A stretch of 64,000 bases of DNA from Ischnura elegans (Eukaryota > Arthropoda > Insecta > Odonata > Coenagrionidae): positions 52,240,968 to 52,304,967 of the forward strand of contig NC_060257.1 in assembly GCF_921293095.1 (NCBI RefSeq), given 5' to 3'. Position 1 is the first letter of the stretch. The number at the start of each line of letters is the position of its first letter. Positions 1-10,547 of the stretch are shown here, piece after piece. A model generated the notes under the pieces. That model saw only the letters and a program-made list of their open reading frames with translations, searched no databases and was not told where the DNA came from. The position numbers were made by a program, and so were the translations under genes.

Positions 1-167
1 CCATAAGCAGGACTAAATGTGCAGCTCATATTCAGAGAAATATGTTAGATGCATGATTTAAAAATGGGCTAGAGTTCTATCCATAAGTTGATGCTACTAG
101 CTTCACGGATTGATTGATTCACTTGCTTCACCACTGACTATAAATAAACTTCATCTTCGGGGGTTTC

Positions 168-436
168 CACATATCGATGGCTAAGTTCTAACAACAAGCA
201 TCTCAAATTCGGCCGGTTTGAGAGGGGTATCTCAAACAAAGAGTAATAACATTTAAAAAATAATATAAAAGCAAAAAACAACTTTTTGTTTGCAAATGAA
301 TGCTTCTTTTCCAGTTTTATGAACCTTTGCTTTTCATTTCAGTGTACAAGTAAAAAAATTAATCTTTTTTTTGCTCTCCTGAAAAGCTGCTATTTTTGAG
401 ATACATGTTGCTAGAACTTAGCAATCGATATGTTTG
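168..436. repeat. Short inverted-repeat element (MITE-like)
   Basis: Arms of about 42 bp at roughly 168-212 and 395-436 are reverse complements with few mismatches; both contain ATCGAT, GCTAAGTTCTA and ATCTCA blocks. The spacer is AT-rich and has no ORF. The layout is that of a small non-autonomous DNA transposon. No clear target-site duplication was found, so the superfamily is open. Confidence 0.5.
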
Positions 437-524
437 TATCACTTCCCTTGACATTAACCATGGTGTATTAGTCTTCTTCAAGATTCTTTAACTAGCTTCA
501 CCTTATGCTACTTCCTTGTCATAT

Positions 525-799
525 AATACAATTCTGTGTTGCTTGTGCATAATGCGTTAAGTCACTCAATCATAGTTTTGAGATAATTGCATTTGAAAAT
601 TCACTCGCCCATCATAAACCCAAGCGTATGAATTATTGTGAGATAAATAGCTCATAAGCGACCTCCTCATGTGCTGTTACTATTATAATAATAATTTAGG
701 AAACGATTCTATATGATTCATTTGATGGTTAGGTGAGATAGTCCCATTTTTGGGGTCTTTGGACTTAACACATTATGCACAAGCAACACAGAATTTTAT
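525..799. repeat. Inverted repeat, 39-bp arms
   Basis: Arms at 525-563 and 762-799 are near-perfect reverse complements sharing the core TTGCTTGTGCATAATG. About 200 bp of AT-rich sequence lies between them. It could be a small transposon or a local inverted duplication; no flanking duplication or coding sequence was seen. Confidence 0.5.
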
Positions 800-806
800 G
801 TTGGAC

Positions 807-3117
807 TCAAATTACCCTTCATCATCAATCAACAAACCTATGATTGGCTTGGTGCAGCTCTCCATTCTGCTCTCTTATCCACTGTCCTATTCGTAGAGAC
901 GTATTTCTTCTCTTTCATATCCTTTGTAATAAGTCCTATGTAATTCATTTAGGGCCGTCTTTTGCCTTTCTTTGCTTCCAGCTGTCTTTGAGACAACTGT
1001 CCACAATACATCTAATGAGGAGGCCACTACTCTAGGGGTAACTATCAAATTACATTCCATTTTACGACATACATTTCCATAAGTCTGGGGGGGTTTATCC
1101 TCAAAAACCCCCCCTCGCTGCACCACTGGTGCCTAGCACCATAAACCTTAGTAAAATTGCCATGGGAATATATGAAACTGGATACTGTCGTGGTCTGCAT
1201 AGAAAGCCAAACAAAAGTTCAATTCCTGGTCAAGAGGAACTTTTTCAAGGCAATTAATATCAATTACAAAAGAGATAAGTGGCAACATAAAGTAATAAAA
1301 TATGAAGTTTAATAGGTAGTTTTATACTGGAGTTTTACCATGAGTAATTCAAAATTATGCTTTGCTAGTCACCATATGTTCTGATGGAAACATGACTTGT
1401 ATCAAAGGGAAGAAATATGTAAGCCTCAATTCCAAATGCAAAGATATTTTAATCAAACAATTTCTATAAAGTTCACTGCTATTGACTTGATACAGTGAAT
1501 TACATTGAATTCAATGTTAATAAGCATGCATAGTACATGACAACAGCAATATTGGCCTATCTTGAGACTCGGAATCCTTACAGAAAACATGTGAGTTAAG
1601 CATGAGTGCTATGTCAATATCTTTGTTACTTTCCACTCAAAATGTTTCAAAGCTTTGGCAGTGGGGAACATACCAGTGTGTGTGCAATTACTTACTTCCC
1701 TTCCTTTTATGACCTTAATTCTATCTTTCTACAGAGGGATGAACATGAATTCCTCACTCTAATTCAAGCCAATATTTCTCTTCCTTAATAGTGAGTTAAA
1801 GTGTTTTTTTTAGATGCAGAGGGCTTGAGATTTTATTACTGTGTGTTCTGCAGGGTGAAGAGGCCTGGAATCAACTTGTGCATAGGATTTTTGTCCAAAG
1901 TTCAAAAACACAATAGTTCTTTATGAATAAAATATAAACGTGAAATTGAGCAAGAATGCAGGCAACAGCCATCAAGCTATATTATACATTATTCTCATAA
2001 CTTATATATCAAGTTTTTTTTTTAATTTACCTGATAGTATGTGAGAGCATAAATACATATTGTACTCACAATCAGTAGTAATGTTATTTTCATGATTTTA
2101 AAGAATGTTGACCAACAGCACTCCCTTGTCTGACACAATTGACTCCCGTCTTTACGATACAATTAATGAAGAGACGAAACTGCAGGAAATTAGCAACTTC
2201 AAGCAGTTGATAAAAATATCAGATGTAGAGGTAATATTTAGTCAGGAATGTATAGAGTTACCTAAATCTTGTCTCGCATAGGGGAGGAATAGGTACAAAA
2301 AATATTATAAACAATACGGCTACCACAGGAGTAAACACTATCAGAAACTAATGTGTGTTTTTGAGGGTATGTTTTAGCAAATAATTGTTGCTTCAATAGA
2401 AAAATAATTAATTAATTTTAATATACTCTTTAAACCCTTTGAATAACTGTTAAATTGAGGTACCTAATGGTTACTTTTGCCAGCATTTAACTGTTTCTCA
2501 TTGGATATCCTTTAGCCATTACGTCAGCTCACATGCTTGTTCCCTGCAGTGATGTGCCTAATGAGTGCAGTGGTTCAGCAACAAATCAGAAAAACCTGAG
2601 GTATGTCCATGACATTATCTTGAGTATTTTTTAACAAATCCGAAGGCATGATAGGAAAACCTATAATTTCTCCTAAGACTTTTCCTTTAGTATAATCACA
2701 GTTACATGAACTTCATAGTACCTATTCAAAAAACAATGCTTTCCAATCGACCTTGTAATTCTGAGTAGGTCTCCAAGGGAAGACTTCTTTGTCTGTCACC
2801 ATAAGAGCTTACTTTACTTTTAAATACTGTTACATTTACAAATATGTACCAACAACCCAACATAAACCATTTTTTCAAAAGGAAGAGTAGGTGAACTATG
2901 ATTGTTGTGGTGTTTCTTGGAGAAGGAATTGGAATTTTTCAAACATAATCAAAATGAAAGCAACTAGTACGCAATAACTCTTTGATATGTTTTTCATTCA
3001 TTATGGATGAAATAAATGTATTCAATCTATAGAACTTATTTCGGTAATCAGACCATCACCACCCATAAATTGTCTTAAGCAGTAATTGAATGGGCTCGTC
3101 AATCAGTGATTAAATGC
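807..3117. other. Intergenic stretch with only weak exon-like signals
   Basis: No gene can be supported here. At 1085-1128 a C-rich stretch ends in a sequence resembling the CAGTGGTGC terminus of hAT-type MITEs. Two weak plus-strand exon-like segments are visible. One is a 58-codon ORF at 2105-2281 with a possible GT donor at 2231. The other, at about 2551-2613, has CTGCAG before it and GTATGT after it. Their phases do not join, so they are not called as a gene. Confidence 0.4.
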
Positions 3118-3330
3118 AAGAGTTGGTTTGAATAGGTAAGGGTACAGTTCACCTCCAACTATCCCAAAAGTGTGCGATACCACACACTAAGGATATGGAG
3201 GCTAGTTCCTTTCACGGGACACTTTGCACTTTGAGGATTTGCACTAGTACTTAAGAGGATTTGTGTCCGGGGTTCACAAAGGCTTCAACTAGAATGTCTT
3301 CCTGAGAGTCTAATTCCATGATGCTCTTTC
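3118..3330 (-). mobile_element. tRNA-derived SINE, family A, degenerate
   Basis: Starts with GGTTTGAATAGGTAAGGGTA, a block that recurs at 6074 and 43479 in the same orientation, and is followed by a matching body (TTGCACTTTGAGGATTT). In the better-preserved copy at 43476-43700 the far end carries box A/box B-like tRNA motifs on the minus strand, so the SINE reads leftward. This copy is diverged and its ends are approximate. Confidence 0.5.
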
Positions 3331-3659
3331 CTCCTTTTTTCCCCAAGGAATTTTGGTGTTGCCTTGGATAATTATCAATTAGTTACCAAATTTATGGTCT
3401 GACAGAATTCTACTGGTGTTTAATGTCACATTAATAAGAAAACTACCTGATAACTTAAGATAAACTTTCTTATAAGCATTGTACCTTTTAAATCATGCTC
3501 TGGTAATTTTTTTAACTAACTCTCGGTCCACTTGTCTTCTATCAAAAAAAAAAAAAACTGGATCCCTCTCTATCCCAGCCATTAGAAGGGGGTCAAGAGA
3601 GTTTCATGCAGATCATAAGAAGTACCTAGTATAAGGAATTTAAAACAGCTAAGTATGTA

Positions 3660-4703
3660 GCAGAAAAGTTTCTCAGGTTTTCCACCGGTTGATGTCGTCC
3701 ATGTCTCTCGACATTTCGATCCGCGACTTGCTGATCATCCTCAGGGGATCTTCCGAATGCCGTTCTTCAAAATTTTCCCGTATATATACACTCCCTCCGA
3801 GTTCAGGTGTAACCTGATTGGTTCACGCTTGTTGAGGTTTTCCCGCCATTTTTGTCGTAAATAATGGACTTCATTATTGGTCTCCAAGCATTGCTGATTT
3901 GGAAACCAGTGTCCCTGTTGAAGTTGTTGCGGTTGATGCGGATCTGAATGGCTTCCTTGACAATGCGGTCCCAGTAGTCATGTACTCAGCATAGCAGTTT
4001 CGTCTCCTTCCATTGTATGGCATGGTCTTCATTGATGCTATGCTCCGCCACTGCAGACTTTTCCGGTTGGGCCAGCCGTAAGTACCTTTGATGTTCCTTC
4101 GTTCTGATTTCAGTAGTCCGACTGGTCTCTCCAATGTATTTCTTTCCGCACTCGCATGGAATTTCGTAGACTCCTGGTGTCTTCAGTTCGAGGGGATCCT
4201 TTACTCTCACCAGTTGATCCCTGAGCTTTGGAGGTGGTAAATGAATTGTCTTAATATTATATCTGCCTAGAATGCGTTGCATCTTTCCGGATATTGTGGA
4301 GACATAGGGAAGAAAGGCTTTTGCGGTCGGCTCTTCTTGCGGCTCCCTTATGCCGCCAATGGGCTTGTTAAAGGTCCTTTTTAGGGCCTCAGAAATCTGA
4401 TGTTTGCTATAGCCATTTTTCCGAAACGTCATCTTCAGGTGTTTTATCTCATTCTGGATGCTCTCGTTATCGGGAATCTTCTTCGCTCTGTGCAATAGAG
4501 TAGACAACACGGCTTGCTTCTGTGACGGGTGGTGATGACTCAGATTGTTGAGATATAGGTCCGTGTGAGTCGCTTTCCTGTATATGCTGTGTCCCAGGCT
4601 TCCATCTTTCTTTTATGGATTAGAATGTCGAGGAACGGGAGTTGGCCATTTGTCTCTTTTTCCATGGTAAATTTAATGCTCGGATGCTGACTATTCATGT
4701 GGG
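3660..4703 (-). pseudogene. Penelope-like RT/GIY-YIG fragment, broken copy
   Basis: This is the minus-strand arm of the dimer. It covers the region downstream of the YVDD box, the linker and the GIY-YIG nuclease. A small deletion near 4613, where the partner copy has a longer A-run, shifts the frame. A CGA-to-TGA change near 3986 stops the ORF inside the nuclease's C-terminal part, leaving 174 open codons (3986-4510). The terminal region keeps a CUGAGGA...GAAA hammerhead-like core (complement of 3714-3743). It cannot make a working protein. Confidence 0.8.
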
Positions 4704-5759
4704 CCGCTATCCCCAGCAATTGCGAATTTTTACATGGAAAACTTCGAAAAACAGGCTCTCAACTCAGCTCCACTGCAACCCAAATGCTTTTTTAGATATG
4801 TGGATGACACATTCCTGATCTGGCCACACGGAAAAGATGCCCTGGACCTGTTCTTCGCCCACATGAATAGTCAGCATCCGAGCATTAAATTTACCATGGA
4901 AAAAGAGACAAATGGCCAACTCCCGTTCTTCGACATTCTAATCCAGAAAAAGAAAGATGGAAGCCTGGGACACAGCATATACAGGAAAGCGACTCACATG
5001 GACCTATATCTCAACAATCAGAGTCATCACCACCCGTCACAGAAGCAAGCCGTGTTGTCTACTTTATTGCACAGAGCGAAGAAGATTCCCGATAACGAGA
5101 GCATCCAGAATGAGATAAAACACCTGAAGATGACGTTTCGGAAAAATGGCTATAGCAAACATCAGATTTCTGAGGCCCTAAAAAGGACCTTTAACAAGCC
5201 CATTGGCGGCATAAGGGAGCCTCAAGAAGAGCCGACCGCAAAAGCCTTTCTTCCCTATGTCTCCACAATATCCGGAAAGATGCAACGCATTCTAGGCAGA
5301 TATAATATTAAGACAATTCATTTACCACCTCCAAAGCTCAGGGATCAACTGGTGAGAGTAAAGGATCCCCTCGAACTGAAGACACCAGGAGTCTACAAAA
5401 TTCCATGCGAGTGCGGAAAGAAATACATTGGAGAGACCAGTCGGACTATTGAAACTAGAACGAAGGAACATCAAAGGTACTTACAGCTGGCCCAACCAGA
5501 AAAGTCTGCAGTGGCGGAGCATAGCATCAATGAAGACCATGCCATACAATGGAAGGAGACGAAACTGCTATGCCGAGCACATGACTATTGGGACCGCCTT
5601 GTCAAGGAAGCCATTCAGATCCGCATCAACCGCTACAACTTCAACAGGGACACTGGTTTCCAAATCAGCAATGCTTGGAGACCAATAATGAAGTCCATTA
5701 TTAACGACAAAAATGGCGGGAAAACCTCAACAAGCGTGAACCAATTAGGTTACACCTGA
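4704..5759 (+). CDS. Penelope-like RT/GIY-YIG protein, 5'-truncated
   Basis: The frame is open from the junction at 4704 to the stop at 5757-5759. The first ATG is at 4734 (341 codons), but the frame upstream (IANFYMENF) belongs to the same RT domain, so this ATG is not the native start. The YVDD catalytic box lies at about residues 22-25. A lysine-rich linker follows. The nuclease begins near residue 220 with a CxC cluster, GVYKI, YIG and the R...EH signature of GIY-YIG enzymes. In the family these domains copy RNA and cut target DNA. Most of the RT (fingers and early palm) is missing, so this copy is non-functional as it stands although its remaining frame is intact. Confidence 0.85.
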   Translation, partial: PLSPAIANFYMENFEKQALNSAPLQPKCFFRYVDDTFLIWPHGKDALDLFFAHMNSQHPSIKFTMEKETNGQLPFFDILIQKKKDGSLGHSIYRKATHMDLYLNNQSHHHPSQKQAVLSTLLHRAKKIPDNESIQNEIKHLKMTFRKNGYSKHQISEALKRTFNKPIGGIREPQEEPTAKAFLPYVSTISGKMQRILGRYNIKTIHLPPPKLRDQLVRVKDPLELKTPGVYKIPCECGKKYIGETSRTIETRTKEHQRYLQLAQPEKSAVAEHSINEDHAIQWKETKLLCRAHDYWDRLVKEAIQIRINRYNFNRDTGFQISNAWRPIMKSIINDKNGGKTSTSVNQLGYT

Positions 5760-5817
5760 ACTCGGAGGGAGTGTATATATACGGGAAAATTTTGAAGAAC
5801 GGCATTCGGAAGATCCC

Positions 5818-5852
5818 CTGAGGATGATCAGCAAGTCGCGGATCAAAACGTC
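5818..5852 (+). ncRNA. Degenerate hammerhead-like motif in Penelope terminal repeat
   Basis: CUGAGGA is followed by a perfect 5-bp stem (TGATC/GATCA) and an A-rich box. The opposite arm keeps GAAA at the same place, while here it reads CAAAA. Penelope-like elements are known to carry hammerhead ribozyme motifs in their terminal repeats. A convincing stem I and an allowed cleavage-site base are not visible, so this is likely a relic. Confidence 0.4.
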
Positions 5853-6134
5853 GGGAGACATGGACGACATCAACCGGTGGAAAACCCGAGAAACTTTTCC
5901 GCAACTGATACGCCGGGAAAACCTAAGATCATTATTAGCTAAGTATGTATCTTTCCTTAGAAAATAAGAATGGTCACCTCTCAAACATTTTCAGCACACA
6001 GAGAAAAACTAAAGATCCAGCTTGAAAACTCAAGGCTAACTAACCACATTCACTCAATGATTCAACCTGAAGGTTGGTTTGGATAGGTGAGGGTAGAGCT
6101 CACCTGAGACTTAGCCACTAGCATTTCATATGTA

Positions 6135-6396
6135 ATGAATGAAAATTGAACTTTGTTTTTCCACGTAAATATTTATTCAATCATGACCGCAATTTCAACA
6201 CACTGCATCACCCTCAGGCGAGGAGTACATTGATGTATCATTGGAGTACATTGATCAATGTACTCCTCGCCTGAGGATGACTCAGTGCGTCGAAACAGTG
6301 GTCGTGATTGAATAAATATTTATGAGGAAAAACAAAGTTCAATTTTCATTCATTATGAGTAAATTCCACAAAGTGATGCCTCAAACCATCAACTTC
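6135..6396. mobile_element. Hairpin (head-to-head) insertion, likely non-autonomous Penelope derivative
   Basis: Arms of about 100 bp (about 6135-6235 and 6255-6354) are inverted copies meeting near ATTGATCAATG. The right arm continues about 42 nt further. The insertion is flanked by a perfect 13-bp duplication, CATTTCATATGTA (6122-6134 and 6397-6409). This is the plan of the coding Penelope dimer 200 bp upstream: head-to-head arms, a one-sided tail and 13-bp duplications. Both arms contain CTGAGG/GAAA blocks and AATAAATATTTA. It has no ORF, so mobilisation by Penelope machinery is inferred. Confidence 0.65.
6267..6307 (+). ncRNA. Candidate minimal hammerhead ribozyme
   Basis: Elements in order: stem I strand UCGC, core CUGAGGA, one extra U, stem II GAC...GUC, GAAA, C-AGUG-G as a one-pair stem III plus tetraloop, U-C at the predicted cleavage site (after 6303), then GUGA pairing back to UCGC (four pairs, one G-U). 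The very short stem III fits hammerheads described from Penelope-like elements. The extra U before stem II departs from the consensus and may reduce or abolish activity. Confidence 0.45.
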
Positions 6397-6560
6397 ATTT
6401 CATATGTAGTTACACAATCAGGGCAAGGGGGCCAATACCTTTCCCTGGGCCTCCTTGCACTTCGAGTATTTTAGTTCAGGGGTGTCCAAAGTCTCTACCT
6501 GACATTTAAACCCCGAATCTTTGATCAAAAGCCAAGCATTCAATCCAATAGGTTACCATG

Positions 6561-8220
6561 CTCCCCATTAAGTAATTAAAATATTCAGGAAAAATGAATA
6601 GACAAAAGGCAGGGAGCAGATCTTTGCAAGACAAAAGCTAAAAAATACAGCCACTGGACAGGAATATTTCACTGTGATGATGACACACAGGGTCCATGAA
6701 CGCAGAAATTAGGATGATGTACTTCTTATACTTAAGTGCTTCTCAATACAAAATTTCCTTCACTTGAAAGATTGCATGTGAAAAAGCAAAATTATTGGTA
6801 GGAACAACACATTCCTAACTTACTATGAGAAGTTGCCAAACTATCATTAGCTTTTTAAGTTTTTTTTTTAGAGCAAAGCAGAGAACATCACCTTAAAATC
6901 TCACAACAAATATTTCTACATCTGGCAGAAACAATAAATTAAGAGAGATAATTTATCAAAGGAATAGGTGTAGGAATTTGTTTTTCCCCAAACAACTTAG
7001 GAGTAGAAAAATGCTAGGTGCAACTCAGTATGTGCACTTCCTTTCCTGTTCTAACACCCCCATCACACAGCTACTGATGTACCTTGCAGGGAGGTACATA
7101 GATGTCAAGTCTTCCCTTGAGAGTTCAATTATAAATACATATCTATAATCACTTAACTTAAAAGATCTTCCAAAACTTGGTAAGACTGTTCAGAACCTAC
7201 TCTTAAAACTCAATTCTAATTTATTACATAAGGCCATATGCAGATTTAGGGCTTAGGGCCAAATGCTTATAAAACAGACAAGATTTTATTGACAGTTATC
7301 AATACGTTTGTTTTAAGTCTTACGGAGCCTCAATCATTTAATTTCATATTAATATTGTAACATAACATAAACAAGCCACCATGTTGTTTGTATGTAATTT
7401 CAAACTAACAATGGTAGTGAGGGACGGGGAGATTGTTGTGAAGGGAAAAAGGGCAGTCGTGTATGGAGAGAAGGAGGCAGACGAGTAAAAAAGAAAGATC
7501 GGGAGAAAGACTAAAGTAGCGGTGTATTGAGAGAAAAGAGGAAGAGATGCGGCAGAATTCAAGATCGGCAGGGAGAAGAAGAGATCGCAGCGAAAAGGAG
7601 GCGCTTACGAGAGGAGAAGAGTACGGGAGGAAAGGGATACGAAGAACTCAAGTCCACAATGGTGCGGTACATGGCGGTGGTTCAGTGAGTGGTAGTGCAA
7701 AATATAAATGGGATTGTGATACTCATGGTGGCTTTTTGATGTTGTTTTTTTTTTTTTGCTCCAAAGTTTTAAAATATAGAGCTGGTTTTTGAATTGTACT
7801 AAAATTATTTGTTTGGTTAGTAGTGGATATTCTCAAAACGTTACAATATGAAGAGAATATTTCACACAGTAATTGCCGCATGTAGTTTTTAATTTCAAAT
7901 AGGAGAAGACTGTTTGCCTGTCAGATCAGAACCTTGAGCCACACCAGAAAAAATCCTGGATTCGCCCTTCCATAAGGCCAAGTCTTCATTAAATGAAAAA
8001 TCTAATAGTGGTTACTCTCTAAAGTTTACCTTTCCATTTAATACCTTTCAATATACATAACCACTAGGGACAGTAATACCTAGTGCATGTGGTGTACTCA
8101 TACTTATCCAAAATCTGATTTTATTAGTCCATCTTCCATTGTCTCCATCACATTCTACATTTGTTGCTCCAGCCTTTTCCTCTCGAGTAAAAATTGATAA
8201 TTTATCATAGAAGGTAATGG
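6561..8220. other. Non-coding stretch with a purine-rich tract
   Basis: No gene or recognisable transposon was found. About 7420-7645 is strongly purine-biased (GA-rich). The short ORF through it (7547-7792) reflects that composition and matches no family I know. The rest is AT-rich with homopolymer runs. Confidence 0.4.
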
Positions 8221-8228
8221 TTGGACAC

Positions 8229-8923
8229 TAGGGCGGATCGCAAAAATCGATTTTTTTCAAATCCATCTGGCCCAATGAAAAAAAGTTGTGGGACCGATCA
8301 AAAATAAGGCCTGAAAAATTTGAGACCTGTACGTGAACCCCTGACCCTCGCTCAAATGCAATTTAGGGGGGGAGGGTCGAAATTCGAAAAATATAATATT
8401 TTATGGTCATTCCCTATAGATTTTGCCGAGTTACTGCCCTTTTAGGGCAAAAATTTCGTGCATTTTGACGTATCTGCCACCGTTTAGCCACAAAATGCCT
8501 ACTTTGAGTCCGCGTCCGCGAAGAAAATATTCCAACGCCCACGCAGCGTCGCGGATACCAGAGCCGCAGGCCGATCCCTTCCCCTCCACGCTCGCTTCTC
8601 CCCCTCCCACGCCTCTAACACAGCAAAATTCATCCCGCGCATGCTGCTAGGAGGTCGTTTATCTTTGATAATATAAATCAGAAGATGGTAGAAGGTAAAA
8701 AACGATGCGTAGTGAGACGACTTGTCCCTTACTTGGCGCCTCGTCGGTGTTAAACAAATAGATGTTACCAACTTTTAGAGAAGTGATGAAATAATTTTAG
8801 ACCTGCGCACGCAGGAAAGGAGACTACGGTCTTGAAGATGCCTCTCGAGTGGCTGTGAAGGTTTGGGAACTTAGGTTATGCACTACTATTCCGGTATTGT
8901 CCGACAGCTGTGACTAAATGGAT
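8229..8923 (+). repeat. Left terminal inverted repeat of the 3.0-kb element
   Basis: Pairs with 10548-11239. It starts with TAGGGCGGATCG and an A/T-rich block, then a GC-rich stretch at 8500-8660. The 75-codon ORF in this arm (8423-8650) is identical to one in the other arm but has no family resemblance and simply reflects arm identity. Confidence 0.8.
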
Positions 8924-9731
8924 AAGGGTGAAGGCCGCCGGCGTACCCTCCCCGCTCCCCTCTCGAACGCCCCAGATGCAACAAAATTCACACAAAGTGC
9001 GTCTTTCTTCGTTAGTCTTACTAATATTTGATGTATCAGCATCGTCCAGTGAGGAACAATCACGAAGGAATTACTCAATTACCTGCTTTCCAGTCTGTAT
9101 TTCTTATGTTAGTGTCATTCCTCGTCTTTTGCTGCTGTCAGCAAAGTTTTAGTAAATTCTTTCGCGAATCTCTCGTCCGTATGTATAATAAAAGGAATAT
9201 TGAAATTTAAATTTGAACTTTCATCAATAGATTTTTAAATTCCACATTGCTAACCTCAGACATAGCCGAAGCAACCGGAGTCTCTCTCCAATATATCATC
9301 AGCCTTTAAGTCGTTATTAAAATCCAGCAATTAAAAAAATCTCGGATTGGTCGCCAAACGCATCCTTGCAGAAACGCAAATTGGGTCCCTAGATTACCCT
9401 CCCAACGTTTATGTCGCAAATCCAAGTCAACATAGTGCAATTAGCAAATAGACCACTGTAAGGGATGAAATACGATTTGATGCTTTCCCGGCGAATGATG
9501 TGGGTAAACTCTTTTCGGGGTTCAACAAAATTTATCCCTTAGGATGAGCCCCCAGTCGGAGCTTGAAATGTTGGCCATTATGGAAAAATTAAACCGGTGG
9601 GAATCCCGAGAAGAGTCTACCCACACTGCAAGGGATGTTGGAATTATGCTTATAGCAAAGGGATGATGCCTCCTTTTTGGGCGGTATTCGCTTGGTACCA
9701 TCATAATCAAATACTTTTTAATTCTGTGTAT

Positions 9732-9974
9732 CTAATTTTCACTCGTAAAGGAATCTATAATCGCAGATTTTATAACTTTTGCTAATCCTCCGACGGGGGA
9801 GGCAAACCTCCAAAAGTGGGACCCTGTTTCTTCAACTAACACCACACATTCCCCTCTAAACTTGTATTGGTAAGTCCTCTTCCCTTTTTTCATCAGACAA
9901 GAGTATAGTCTTTCATTCCAATAAAAAAGGCCCTTTAATGTCACCTCTCTTTTCTCATTCACAGTAATTACCAT
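9732..9974 (-). pseudogene. Possible FLYWCH-like fragment inside the 3.0-kb element
   Basis: An 80-codon minus-strand ORF contains ...LYSCLMKKGKRTYQYK...GEC..., spaced roughly like a FLYWCH zinc finger. One expected Cys is replaced and the His ligands are not evident. FLYWCH domains accompany some Mutator-like transposases, which would fit the long arms and 8-bp duplication. The resemblance is weak and could be chance. Confidence 0.2.
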
Positions 9975-10547
9975 CGTTTTCAGTCTACCTAAGTATTTCT
10001 GGTACAGTAGCTCTGATATATCTTACGAAGTTATGAATTTTGCGTCAGCTAAAGTTGCGGGAACGATCATTGCTATTGCTTGGTTCTTGTATATACCTGT
10101 ATCACAGTTGGAAGACGCATTTTCCCCGAAGAAGTTCCAATTTGAGGTTATAGTCCTTACTGTTTATTTCAAGAGTAGAGATACAAATCGGCTAATTTCT
10201 CGCCAGTTTAATTTTCTTCGGATGAATTGATAAAGAAAATTTCTGATACTATTTTCCCGTACAAGAATTGACGATGATGAATCAACGCTCTCCTACGATT
10301 CCCTTTTTTCCTCAGTTGTCGAGTTTCTTTAGGGTTCAATCCAGCAGCCATCATCTTTCTTTTCGTCAGATTGTCTCTCAAAATACTTCTCATTGGGGGA
10401 ACCTTATGCTCCTCCATGCACTTACACGCAAAAATATCGCATAATTTATAATGTTCCTTTAAAATTGTTTGAGTCTTATACTTCAATAAAACCCTACTTT
10501 TGGCCTATTACGATTTTACGTAAGTTTTAGTACTTCCTGTGGTACCG

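Larger units (their letters stand above)
3660..5936. mobile_element. Penelope-like element, head-to-head inverted dimer
   Basis: Two 5'-truncated Penelope-like copies are joined at 4703/4704 in opposite orientation: a minus copy (3660-4703) and a plus copy (4704-5936). The plus copy encodes the end of a reverse transcriptase with a YVDD box, followed by a GIY-YIG nuclease. That domain pair is diagnostic of Penelope-like retroelements. The whole dimer is flanked by the 13-bp direct repeat AGCTAAGTATGTA (3647-3659 and 5937-5949), so it integrated as a single unit. The right arm runs about 34 nt beyond the left at its 3' end. Both arms contain a degenerate hammerhead-like motif. Confidence 0.85.
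6069..6560 (-). mobile_element. tRNA-derived SINE, family A, split by a hairpin insertion
   Basis: Left part 6069-6121 (GGTTTGGATAGGTGAGGGTA) and right part 6397-6560 belong to one SINE interrupted by the 262-bp insertion at 6135-6396. Excising the insertion and one 13-bp duplication restores continuity. The right end contains a box B-like sequence on the minus strand. Orientation matches the copies at 3118 and 43476. Confidence 0.55.

Noticed and set aside
844-1126. Two overlapping ORFs on opposite strands
   Set aside because: Short, no domain, no coding-like composition, and they run into a C-rich repeat end.
4780-4830. YVDD box considered as telomerase or retroviral RT
   Set aside because: The adjoining GIY-YIG nuclease and the dimeric insertion structure identify a Penelope-like element.
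7547-7792. 81-codon Arg/Gly-rich ORF
   Set aside because: It arises from a purine-rich tract; there is no conserved motif and no splice context.
8423-8771. Identical ORFs in both arms of the 3.0-kb element
   Set aside because: Identity follows from the inverted repeat itself; the peptides resemble no family.
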